From: Salinisphaera sp. UBA6602
Lineage (GTDB): Bacteria > Pseudomonadota > Gammaproteobacteria > Nevskiales > Salinisphaeraceae
Assembly: GCA_002433465.1 (NCBI GenBank)
Contig: DJIE01000012.1
Location: 3,683 to 14,776 of the forward strand
DNA: 11,094 nt
Reading direction: 5' to 3'
The notes beneath the pieces were generated by a model. The model searched no databases, was not told the origin of the DNA, and worked only from the letters and a program-made list of their open reading frames with translations. The position numbers and the translations under genes are program-made. Shown piece by piece: positions 5,985-11,094 of the stretch. How positions within the stretch are numbered: the first letter of the stretch is position 1; each line of letters opens with the position of its first letter.

Positions 5985-7815
5985 ATACTGGATCGGCCGC
6001 GACGAGGCCGCCACCCTCTGCGATCTGTTCGCCGCCCGCGTGGCCCGCACGCCGGATGCGTTGGCGTATCGCTTCTACAGCCCGCGCCGGCATGAATGGA
6101 TCAGCCTGAGCTGGGCCCAGGTGGCGGCCCGGGTACAGCGCTGGCAGGCGGTGCTCGCCGAGGCCGGCGTGCAACCGGGCGATCGAGTCGCGATCATGCT
6201 GCGCAACAGTCCGGAGTGGCTGTGCGTAGATCAGGCGGCCATGGCGCTGGGTGCGGTGACGGTGGGGCTGTTCTGTGCCGATACGCCGGCCAGCAACGCG
6301 CATCTGATCGAAGACAGCGGCGCGCGCGTGCTGGTGGCGGTGAAGACGCGCTGGGTCGAGCGTATTCTCGAGGTCGATAGCTGCCCGCAGCTGGAAACGG
6401 CGCTGGTCTTCAACGGCGAGGTCGGTGAGGCCGGGCGTATTCGTGGCGCCGAAGCGGCGTTGGCGCATGCCGCCGAAGATCACCGTGCCGGCATAGCGGT
6501 GGAGTCGGATGCCCTGGCCAGCCTCGTCTACACGTCCGGGGCCACCGGGCGTGCACGCGGCGCGATGCTGACCCACGCCAACCTGCTGTTCAATGCCCAG
6601 GCCTGTGCCGATGCGTTGCCCCAGGTCGACGATGAGCACGCGCTGTCCTATGTGCCGCTGCCGCATTCCTATGAGCGGGTGGTCAATGCCTATCGAGCGA
6701 TGATCACCGGCGGGGTGATCACCTTCTGTCGGCATCCGCGCTTTCTGGGGCTGACCCTGGCACGCGCGCCGATCACCACCCTGATCGGCGTGCCGCGTGT
6801 ATTCGAGCGCTTCTATATCGAACTCAATCGCTGGCTGTCGCGTCGGCCGCGTTTCGTGCGTCGGCTGGTGGCATTCACCATCAGCGTGGGCGAATCGGTG
6901 TTCGAGCGCGAGCAGGGGCGCAGCCGCCGGCGCGCGCGTCATCTGCTGTGGCCATTTCTGCGTTACTTCGTCGCCCGGCGCTGCCTGCGCCTGTTCGGCG
7001 CGGATATGCAGTACGCCGTGTCCGGCGCGGCCGCGCTGCCGTACCCGGTCGCGCGTACGCTGGTGGGGCTGGGCGTGCCCGTGCTGCAAGGCTATGGCCT
7101 GACCGAGGCCGGCCCGGTGGTCAGCGTCAACCGGCTGCACGACAACGCCATCGACAGCGTCGGCATCGTGCTCGACGGGGTGGAAACCAAGGTCGGCCCC
7201 GACAACGAGCTGCTGCTGCGCGGGGCCGGCGTGATGCGCGGCTACTGGCAGGACGAGGCCGCCACGCGGCGTACGATTTCGGCCGGCGGCTGGCTGCATA
7301 CCGGCGACAAGGTCAGCCGCCTGGACAAGAACCGACTGTATCTAACCGGGCGCATGAAAGAGGTCATCGTCATGACCACCGGCGAGAAGGCCTCGCCCGA
7401 GCCGCTGGAAGAAACGCTGCGCCTGGACGAACTGGTGGAACGCGCGGTGGTGGTTGGCGAGGCGCGACCGGTGCTGGCCGCGATCGTAAGCTGTCCGGCT
7501 GATACGCTGGTTCCGGTCATGCAACGGCTGGGGCTCGACCCGAATACGCCGGCCAGCCTGACCAGCGCGCGTCTGGAGAATTTCTTCATCGCGCGCTTCA
7601 GCCAGCTGCTGGCCGGTTATCCGGCCCATGCCCAGGTCCGGCGCGTGGCCATCACCACCGATCGCTGGAGCCAGGGCAACGATCTGGTCACCGCCACCGA
7701 CAAGACCCGGCGTCGGCGCGTGGCGCGCTGCTATGCTCGCGATATCGCGCGTCTGTACGGCCGGCGTGCGCCGGGTGAGAAGGCGGACGTGTCGCAGAAC
7801 ACGAATCTGGGGTAG
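5965..7815 (+). CDS. Long-chain acyl-CoA synthetase (AMP-forming, FadD15/COG1022 type)
   Basis: Activates fatty acids to acyl-AMP and then acyl-CoA, 616 aa from GTG 5965. Adenylate-forming motifs in order: phosphate loop YTSGATGRARGAMLTH (189-204), GYGLTE (376-381), GWLHTGD with Asp448, GRMKEVIV with Arg463, and the C-terminal catalytic Lys580 in TATDKTRRR. The basic stretch at about 290-345 (SRRPRFVRR and onward) is typical of the long FACS branch and may contact the membrane. In the phosphate loop the usual TTGxPKG is ATGRARG, losing the Pro-Lys pair. Start choice: GTG 5965 overlaps the peptidase gene by 20 bases and begins MPTPRPEYW; ATG 5920 would overlap by 65 bases. Neither has a clear ribosome-binding site, suggesting translational coupling. 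plsY starts 2 bases after the stop, which points to lipid synthesis or fatty-acid recycling rather than a dedicated beta-oxidation locus. Confidence 0.88.
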   Translation: MPTPRPEYWIGRDEAATLCDLFAARVARTPDALAYRFYSPRRHEWISLSWAQVAARVQRWQAVLAEAGVQPGDRVAIMLRNSPEWLCVDQAAMALGAVTVGLFCADTPASNAHLIEDSGARVLVAVKTRWVERILEVDSCPQLETALVFNGEVGEAGRIRGAEAALAHAAEDHRAGIAVESDALASLVYTSGATGRARGAMLTHANLLFNAQACADALPQVDDEHALSYVPLPHSYERVVNAYRAMITGGVITFCRHPRFLGLTLARAPITTLIGVPRVFERFYIELNRWLSRRPRFVRRLVAFTISVGESVFEREQGRSRRRARHLLWPFLRYFVARRCLRLFGADMQYAVSGAAALPYPVARTLVGLGVPVLQGYGLTEAGPVVSVNRLHDNAIDSVGIVLDGVETKVGPDNELLLRGAGVMRGYWQDEAATRRTISAGGWLHTGDKVSRLDKNRLYLTGRMKEVIVMTTGEKASPEPLEETLRLDELVERAVVVGEARPVLAAIVSCPADTLVPVMQRLGLDPNTPASLTSARLENFFIARFSQLLAGYPAHAQVRRVAITTDRWSQGNDLVTATDKTRRRRVARCYARDIARLYGRRAPGEKADVSQNTNLG

Positions 7816-7817
7816 CG

Positions 7818-8444
7818 ATGAATTTCAGTACCGTATTGATAGCTGCCGCGGCGCTGCTGCTGGCGTATCTGATCGGCTCCTTGTCGGGCAGCCTGTTGCT
7901 GGCCCGTGCCTTCGGGCGTGCCGACCCGCGTACCAGCGGCAGCGGCAACGCGGGTGCTACCAATGCCCTGCGTACCGGCGGTCGCGGCTACGGCGCCGCG
8001 GTGCTGGTATTCGATCTGGTCAAAGGCGTGATCGCAGCGCTGGCGGTGCCGGCGATCTGTGGCGTGGGGTTTGCCATGGCGCTGGCCTGCGGCGCGGCCG
8101 CGGTGATTGGGCATGTCTATCCCGTGTTCTTCGGTTTTCGCGGCGGCAAGGGCGCGGCCACGCTCATCGGCGTGCTGATCGCACTGCTGCCCGGCGCCTT
8201 GCTGCTGGGCGTGGCCGTGTGGGTTGCCACGCTGGTGGCCAGCGGCTATGTGGGCCTGGCCACGCTGCTGGGCATGGTTGGCGTGGCCCTGGCGACGCTG
8301 TTCGCGCCCAGCGCGGGCCTGGCGGCCAAGGTGTTCGTTATCGCCATGACGGTGCTCATTTTCTATACCCACCGCGAGAACATCCAGCGTCTGCGCCAGG
8401 GACGGGAAAACCGCTTCGAGCGGGTGATGTGGCGCCGGCGTTGA
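7818..8444 (+). CDS. plsY: Acyl-phosphate:glycerol-3-phosphate acyltransferase PlsY
   Basis: Integral inner-membrane enzyme that transfers the acyl group from acyl-phosphate to glycerol-3-phosphate, giving lysophosphatidate, the entry step of phospholipid synthesis; 208 aa, normal length. All three family motifs are intact: SGSGNAGATN (40-49), the block HVYPVFFGFRGGKGAAT (99-115, phosphate binding) and THRENIQRL (184-192). FDLVKG (65-70) is also typical. Hydrophobic segments lie near 6-28, 60-80, 85-105, 115-140, 143-163 and 170-184. The ATG follows the upstream TAG by 2 bases with GGGG before it, so it sits in the same transcript. Its end overlaps the start of birA. PlsX, which supplies acyl-phosphate, is not in the window. 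Confidence 0.96.
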   Translation: MNFSTVLIAAAALLLAYLIGSLSGSLLLARAFGRADPRTSGSGNAGATNALRTGGRGYGAAVLVFDLVKGVIAALAVPAICGVGFAMALACGAAAVIGHVYPVFFGFRGGKGAATLIGVLIALLPGALLLGVAVWVATLVASGYVGLATLLGMVGVALATLFAPSAGLAAKVFVIAMTVLIFYTHRENIQRLRQGRENRFERVMWRRR

Positions 8445-9403
8445 GCGCCGTGTCGCTGGTCGGTCTGCTCGCCGACGGCGCCTGGCATCGCGGCCCGGCG
8501 CTGGCCGAGGCGCTGGGCGTATCGCGGGCCGCGATCTCGGGCCGGGTCGCCGAGCTGCGCGAGCTGGGGCTGGTGGTGCATTCGGTACAGGGCCGCGGCT
8601 ACCGATTGGCCGAACCGATCGAGTTGCTCGACGAAAACCGGATCCGCGGCGAACTCGGCGACCAGGGCAAAGCCCTGGATGCGCTGTATGTTCACGAGCG
8701 TATCGATTCCACCAACGCCGAGCTGGCCCGGCGCGGCGGACCGGGCATGCAGGCCTGTCTGGCGGAATACCAGTCCGCCGGGCGCGGGCGTGCGCGGCGA
8801 CCCTGGACCTCGCCGTTCGGCGCCAATCTCTACGTATCGCTGGCCGCCGATGTGGCTGCCACGCGGGCTCCGCTGGGGGCGCTGAGCCTGGCTGTGGGGG
8901 TGTGCGTGATCGAAGCGCTGCGTGATCTGGGCGCAACCGATCTCGCCTTGAAGTGGCCCAACGATATCTGGGCCGGCGGCGACAAGCTTGGCGGCATTCT
9001 CATCGAGCATCGCGGCGAGCTGGGCGCTGGCGCGCGCCTGGTCGTGGGCCTGGGCCTGAACGTGGTCATGGACCGCGCGCAGGCCGAGGCGATCGATCAG
9101 CCCTGGACCCGGCTGCTTGATCACCTGCCGGCGCTGCCCTCGCGCAACCGCCTGGCCGCGGCGGTGCTGGCTGCGCTGATGCGCGCGGTCGAAGGCTTCG
9201 AACAACATGGTTTCGAAAATTTTCGTGCTCGCTGGCAGGCATTCGACGCGGTCCGCGACAAGCCGGTGCGGGTTATCGAAAGCCAGGGCGAGCGCGTGGG
9301 CATCGCTCGCGGCATCGCGGCCGATGGCGCGCTCCGGGTTGAGTTCGAAGCCGGCGAGCAGTCGGTCTATTCGGGCGATGTGAGCCTGCGGCTGGCGCCA
9401 TGA
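8429..9403 (+). CDS. birA: Biotin--[acetyl-CoA carboxylase] ligase / biotin repressor BirA
   Basis: Bifunctional protein: it makes biotinyl-5'-AMP and biotinylates the AccB subunit of acetyl-CoA carboxylase, and as a biotinyl-AMP-loaded dimer can repress bio genes. With 324 aa it matches E. coli BirA (321 aa). N-terminal winged helix: ALAEALGVSRAAISGRV at 24-40. Catalytic domain: RIDSTNAEL (91-99), EYQSAGRGRARRPW (113-126) and LKWPNDIWAGGDKLGGILIE with Lys175. C-terminal SH3-like domain at about 280-322 (GERVGIARGI). The intact HTH argues that it is a regulator as well as a ligase. Start choice: GTG 8429 overlaps plsY by 16 bases and aligns length-for-length with the E. coli N-terminus; TTG 8441 (TTGA overlap with the plsY stop) and GTG 8450 are alternatives. 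Its stop overlaps the coaX ATG (ATGA). Confidence 0.95.
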   Translation: MAPALSAVSLVGLLADGAWHRGPALAEALGVSRAAISGRVAELRELGLVVHSVQGRGYRLAEPIELLDENRIRGELGDQGKALDALYVHERIDSTNAELARRGGPGMQACLAEYQSAGRGRARRPWTSPFGANLYVSLAADVAATRAPLGALSLAVGVCVIEALRDLGATDLALKWPNDIWAGGDKLGGILIEHRGELGAGARLVVGLGLNVVMDRAQAEAIDQPWTRLLDHLPALPSRNRLAAAVLAALMRAVEGFEQHGFENFRARWQAFDAVRDKPVRVIESQGERVGIARGIAADGALRVEFEAGEQSVYSGDVSLRLAP

Positions 9404-10122
9404 GGCTGCTCGTGGATATCGGCAACACGCGCTGCAAGTGGGCGCTGGCGCGTGAGACTGCGCTGCTCGAAACGGGCGCGTTCTCGCGCGCGGACCCGGA
9501 AGACTGGATTGCGGCCTTGCCGCAGGCCCAGGTCGAGTCCATTCATGTATCCAGCGTCGCTCAGCCCGAGGCGTTGGCGCGACTGCGCGCGTTCGCGGTC
9601 GATCTCGGGGTCGATCTGAGCGTGGCCGAGAGCAGGGCGCGTTTCGCCGAGCTGACCAATGCCTACCACGACCCCGAACGCCTGGGCGTGGACCGCTGGA
9701 TGGCCTGTATCGCCGCCTGGGCAGACGCCCCGGGGTCAGTGCTCGTCGCCGATGCCGGAACCGCGCTCACGCTGGATTTTGTCGATGCGCGCGGCGCGCA
9801 CCGGGGCGGGTTGATCACTCCCGGGGTGGCGACCATGCGCGGTGCGCTACGGCGTCAGACTCAGCTTCGCCCGTCGCGGGAAAACGCCGCCCCGGTATGG
9901 CTGGCCCGCGATACCGACAGCGCCATCGCGGCCGGCACGCTGCGTAGCGCGATCAGCCTGCTGGATAACGCCGTTGCCGAGCTGGGCCCGGACCGTCTGT
10001 TGCTGACCGGCGGGGGCGGCGCGGAGCTGGCCACGCATCTGGCCGCGGCCTGGGTGCTGCGCCCTCACCTCGTGCTCGAAGGCCTGGCCATTCATGCGCG
10101 GGGTTTGCCGCCCACGGGCTAG
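9400..10122 (+). CDS. coaX: Type III pantothenate kinase CoaX
   Basis: ATP-dependent phosphorylation of pantothenate, the first step of CoA synthesis, by the ASKHA-fold enzyme, which in this class is insensitive to CoA feedback; 240 aa, normal length. Motifs: DIGNTRCKWAL (6-16, phosphate 1), NAYHDPERLGVDRW (87-100, with the conserved GVDR containing Asp98 and Arg99), VADAGTALTLD (116-126, phosphate 2), GGLITPG (136-142) and LTGGGG (202-207). The C-terminus PHLVLEGLA is characteristic. The ATG overlaps the birA stop by 4 bases (ATGA), so the two are translationally coupled. It occupies the position held by the unrelated type I kinase gene coaA in E. coli, between birA and the tRNA-Thr/Tyr/Gly/Thr-tuf cluster. 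Confidence 0.96.
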   Translation: MRLLVDIGNTRCKWALARETALLETGAFSRADPEDWIAALPQAQVESIHVSSVAQPEALARLRAFAVDLGVDLSVAESRARFAELTNAYHDPERLGVDRWMACIAAWADAPGSVLVADAGTALTLDFVDARGAHRGGLITPGVATMRGALRRQTQLRPSRENAAPVWLARDTDSAIAAGTLRSAISLLDNAVAELGPDRLLLTGGGGAELATHLAAAWVLRPHLVLEGLAIHARGLPPTG

Positions 10123-10148
10123 CCAGCCGGTGTTGTACACGGCAGAAT
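10120..10148 (+). promoter_or_regulatory. Weak candidate promoter of the tRNA cluster
   Basis: TAGCCA (10120-10125) and CAGAAT (10143-10148) with a 17-base spacer, 4 of 6 matches each, followed by a GC-rich stretch GACGCTCGGCGC. The -35 overlaps the coaX stop codon. It is the best match before the first tRNA gene, but not strong. Confidence 0.25.
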
Positions 10149-10155
10149 GACGCTC

Positions 10156-10181
10156 GGCGCGGTCGTCTGATCCGCGCCTTT
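10156..10181 (+). terminator. Hairpin between coaX and tRNA-Thr (weak terminator or attenuator)
   Basis: A perfect 7-bp stem GGCGCGG/CCGCGCC with a 9-base loop, followed by TTTC. It lies 33 bases after the coaX stop and ends 8 bases before the first tRNA. The T tract is short, so termination may be partial, or the stem may serve as a processing or boundary element. It lies just downstream of the candidate promoter at 10120-10148, so it could attenuate transcripts starting there. Confidence 0.45.
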
Positions 10182-10189
10182 CGCCCCAA

Positions 10190-10265
10190 GCCGGCGTAGC
10201 TCAGTTGGCAGAGCAGCTGTTTTGTAAACAGCAGGTCATCGGTTCGAACCCGGTCGCCGGCTCCA
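10190..10265 (+). tRNA. tRNA-Thr (anticodon TGT)
   Basis: Full cloverleaf of 76 bases including an encoded CCA. Acceptor GCCGGCG pairs with CGCCGGC (10255-10261), discriminator T. The anticodon stem GCTGT/ACAGC encloses the loop TTTGTAA with anticodon TGT at 10223-10225, reading ACA. The T arm contains GGTTCGAACC. It is the positional equivalent of E. coli thrU. Confidence 0.97.
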
Positions 10266-10371
10266 TCTATTGCAGGCGCCTCGCGCGGCGCAGAATCCGT
10301 TGCCCGGGCTGCGGCTTGCCTTTGTCGGCCGGGTGCGTGCATGAGAGTTGAAAACGATCGCTCGTAAGCGG

Positions 10372-10400
10372 TTGACAAGCGTGGCTCGATTGCGAACAAT
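10372..10400 (+). promoter_or_regulatory. Sigma-70 promoter in front of tRNA-Tyr
   Basis: Consensus TTGACA (10372-10377), an exact 17-base spacer, then AACAAT (10395-10400), which matches TATAAT at 4 of 6 positions including the essential A2 and T6. The bases after the -10 are GCGCGGC, the GC-rich discriminator typical of stringently controlled stable-RNA promoters. Predicted start is near 10407, nine bases before the mature tRNA-Tyr. It lies in a 150-base spacer that otherwise holds only a short hairpin (GCGCC/GGCGC, 10276-10291). Confidence 0.65.
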
Positions 10401-10415
10401 GCGCGGCTCGTTTGT

Positions 10416-10500
10416 GGAGGGATACCCAAGCGGTCAAAGGGAACAGACTGTAAATCTGTCGGCTCAGCCTTCGGAGGTTCGAATCCTCCTCCCTCCACCA
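10416..10500 (+). tRNA. tRNA-Tyr (anticodon GTA)
   Basis: Class II tRNA of 85 bases with a long variable arm and encoded CCA. Acceptor GGAGGGA pairs with TCCCTCC (10490-10496), discriminator A. Stem ACAGA/TCTGT holds the loop CTGTAAA with anticodon GTA at 10450-10452. Equivalent of E. coli tyrU. Its last 19 bases are repeated 179 bp downstream. Confidence 0.97.
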
Positions 10501-10510
10501 CTTGAACAAT
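10482..10510 (+). repeat. Direct repeat, copy 1 (tRNA-Tyr 3' end plus 10 bases)
   Basis: This 29-base block covers the end of the T arm, the acceptor strand and CCA of tRNA-Tyr and continues with CTTGAACAAT. It recurs at 10661-10689 with 27 of 29 bases identical, an exact 179-bp offset. Confidence 0.9.
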
Positions 10511-10600
10511 AGAGGTAAGCAGCAACAACTGGTGGTCGCGGCAAGCGCAAAGCCGGACCGAGGAGGGTTCGAACCGTTAGAGGTTCGACGAGGGCGCGAA

Positions 10601-10630
10601 GCGACCGAGAACGGTCGCGGCACGCGACCG
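10601..10630 (+). repeat. Competing hairpins: two 5' arms share one 3' arm
   Basis: GCGACCG (10601-10607), loop AGAA, CGGTCGC (10612-10618), then GCGACCG again (10624-10630). The central block can pair perfectly over 7 bp with either neighbour, so two mutually exclusive hairpins are possible. Confidence 0.7.
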
Positions 10631-10634
10631 GCCC

Positions 10635-10658
10635 GTAGGGTGGGCGCCGCAGGCGCGA
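10635..10658 (+). repeat. REP-like intergenic motif
   Basis: GTAGGGTGGGC (10635-10645) runs into GCGCC-GCA-GGCGC (10644-10656, sharing its last two bases), a 5-bp stem. The GTAGGGTGGGC core is familiar to me as a dispersed palindromic repeat of many proteobacterial genomes. Genome copy number would settle it. Confidence 0.5.
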
Positions 10659-10660
10659 AT

Positions 10661-10689
10661 AATCTTCCTCCCTCCACCGCTTGAACAAT
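10661..10689 (+). repeat. Direct repeat, copy 2 (pseudo tRNA-Tyr 3' end)
   Basis: Repeats 10482-10510 with two changes, one in the T-arm strand and one turning the CCA into CCG. Similarity continues weakly beyond (TAAGCAG after copy 1, AAAGCAG after copy 2). No tRNA 5' half is present, so it is not a tRNA gene. Confidence 0.9.
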
Positions 10690-10789
10690 TCGGAAAGCAG
10701 GTCGGAGTTTGCTTTCAGGTGTGAAACGCCAAGCTGGCAGCGCCCTTGCAGGCAGCGCCGGAATTGGCGACAGTCGGGTGGTTGGCAGC

Positions 10790-10863
<74 letters not shown>

Positions 10864-10868
10864 GATTT

Positions 10869-10884
10869 TGCTGCTTCGGTAGCA
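10869..10884 (+). other. UUCG-capped hairpin between tRNA-Gly and tRNA-Thr
   Basis: TGCTGC, loop TTCG, GTAGCA: a 6-bp stem (one G·T pair) with a C(UUCG)G tetraloop in the 33-base spacer. No T tract follows, so it is more likely a processing or stability element than a terminator. Confidence 0.6.
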
Positions 10885-10896
10885 TTGGCAGTTAAG

Positions 10897-10971
<75 letters not shown>

Positions 10972-11003
10972 GTATTGCCGGCGATGCAATGGCGTGGTCG
11001 GCG

Positions 11004-11024
11004 CGCGATGCGTTTTGCGTCGCG
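11004..11024 (+). other. Leader hairpin between tRNA-Thr and tuf
   Basis: CGCGATGC, loop GTTTT, GCGTCGCG: 8 bp with one T·G pair. A second small dyad GAGTT-G-AACTC lies at 11033-11043. Both sit in the 98-base tuf leader. They may mark the processing boundary between tRNA and mRNA; no T tract suggests termination. Confidence 0.5.
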
Positions 11025-11069
11025 GCTACGGCGAGTTGAACTCACGGCAACAACGACGAAAGGCGAGTA

Positions 11070-11094
11070 ATGTCCAAATCAAAATTCGAGCGTA
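11070..11094 (+). CDS. tuf: Elongation factor Tu, first codons (cut by window end)
   Basis: ATG preceded by AAAGGCGAG; the visible codons read MSKSKFER, the usual N-terminus of EF-Tu, which delivers aminoacyl-tRNA to the ribosome. Only eight codons are present, so the call leans on the position after tRNA-Thr(GGT), the classical place of tufB. Co-transcription with the tRNAs is likely. Confidence 0.88.

Larger units (their letters stand above)
10501..10789 (+). other. Structured spacer between tRNA-Tyr and tRNA-Gly (possible RNA or relic)
   Basis: No protein gene is supported in these 289 bases. In order they hold: GGTTCGAACC (10566-10575) and AGAGGTTCGACGAGGG (10579-10594), both resembling the tRNA-Tyr T arm; three alternating complementary blocks at 10601-10630; a REP-like motif at 10635-10658; the second copy of the tRNA-Tyr end at 10661-10689; and a direct repeat GGCAGCGCC (10736-10744 and 10751-10759). 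In the E. coli tufB operon the corresponding spacer is, from memory, only about 116 bases. Since the tRNAs are probably cut from one transcript, the segment would be released as an RNA fragment. Confidence 0.5.

Noticed and set aside
4050..6050. Long minus-strand open frame (about 666 codons) opposite the M61 peptidase gene
   Set aside because: Its protein has no family likeness and is His/Arg/Gln-rich, as expected for an antisense frame in GC-rich DNA; the plus strand carries an unmistakable peptidase.
5869..7299. Minus-strand open frame opposite the acyl-CoA synthetase
   Set aside because: Same compositional shadow; all adenylate-forming motifs lie on the plus strand.
7731..8936. Minus-strand open frame spanning plsY and birA
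   Set aside because: Arg/Pro/Ala-rich, without domain signals, and opposite two well-defined genes.
10267..10688. Minus-strand peptides with WWREEDSNLRRLSRQ and GGRRIRTSEG
   Set aside because: These are the familiar spurious translations of the reverse complement of tRNA-Tyr and its repeat; they are often annotated as hypothetical proteins but are not genes.
10661..10689. A second tRNA-Tyr gene
   Set aside because: Only the 3' end is repeated; there is no 5' acceptor, D arm or anticodon arm.

Overview
The window is GC-rich, almost fully coding chromosomal DNA. It looks like core genome of a gammaproteobacterium, and no mobile element, CRISPR array or toxin-type cassette is visible. The right end is the most informative part for placement. 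The order birA, a pantothenate kinase, tRNA-Thr(TGT), tRNA-Tyr(GTA), tRNA-Gly(TCC), tRNA-Thr(GGT), tuf is that of the E. coli birA-coaA-thrU-tyrU-glyT-thrT-tufB region, except that the kinase is type III (CoaX), as I recall it in pseudomonads. A Salinisphaera-like or other deep-branching gammaproteobacterial halophile would fit, but this is inference from style and synteny only.

Left part, minus strand (about 190-2520): a monocistronic PstS-type phosphate-binding lipoprotein, with a good intrinsic terminator behind it and a convincing Pho box in front of it. The Pho box overlaps the stop codon of the upstream murB (type II-like UDP-N-acetylenolpyruvoylglucosamine reductase). Positions 1-189 hold no gene I can support.

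Middle, plus strand: divergent from murB is a tightly coupled three-gene unit (2617-4053). It encodes a HAD-IB phosphatase and two small four-helix membrane proteins resembling ArnE and ArnF, the two halves of the undecaprenyl-phosphate-aminoarabinose flippase. No arn biosynthetic gene lies nearby, so the cargo is unknown. After a GC-rich hairpin comes a long run of overlapping or near-abutting genes (4188-10122): an M61 glycyl-aminopeptidase-like PDZ protease, a long-chain acyl-CoA synthetase, plsY, birA and coaX. Four of these five concern acyl-CoA supply and use: CoA synthesis, biotinylation of acetyl-CoA carboxylase, fatty-acid activation, and the first acylation of glycerol-3-phosphate.

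Right part (10190-11094): four tRNA genes, all with encoded CCA, then the first codons of tuf. The least ordinary sequence lies between tRNA-Tyr and tRNA-Gly. The last 19 bases of tRNA-Tyr plus ten flanking bases recur 179 bp downstream with two mismatches. They enclose competing hairpins, T-arm-like fragments and a REP-like motif. This recalls the ~178-bp repeats behind the E. coli tyrT gene (rtT RNA), but it could also be an integration scar. A near-consensus promoter with a GC-rich discriminator sits just before tRNA-Tyr.
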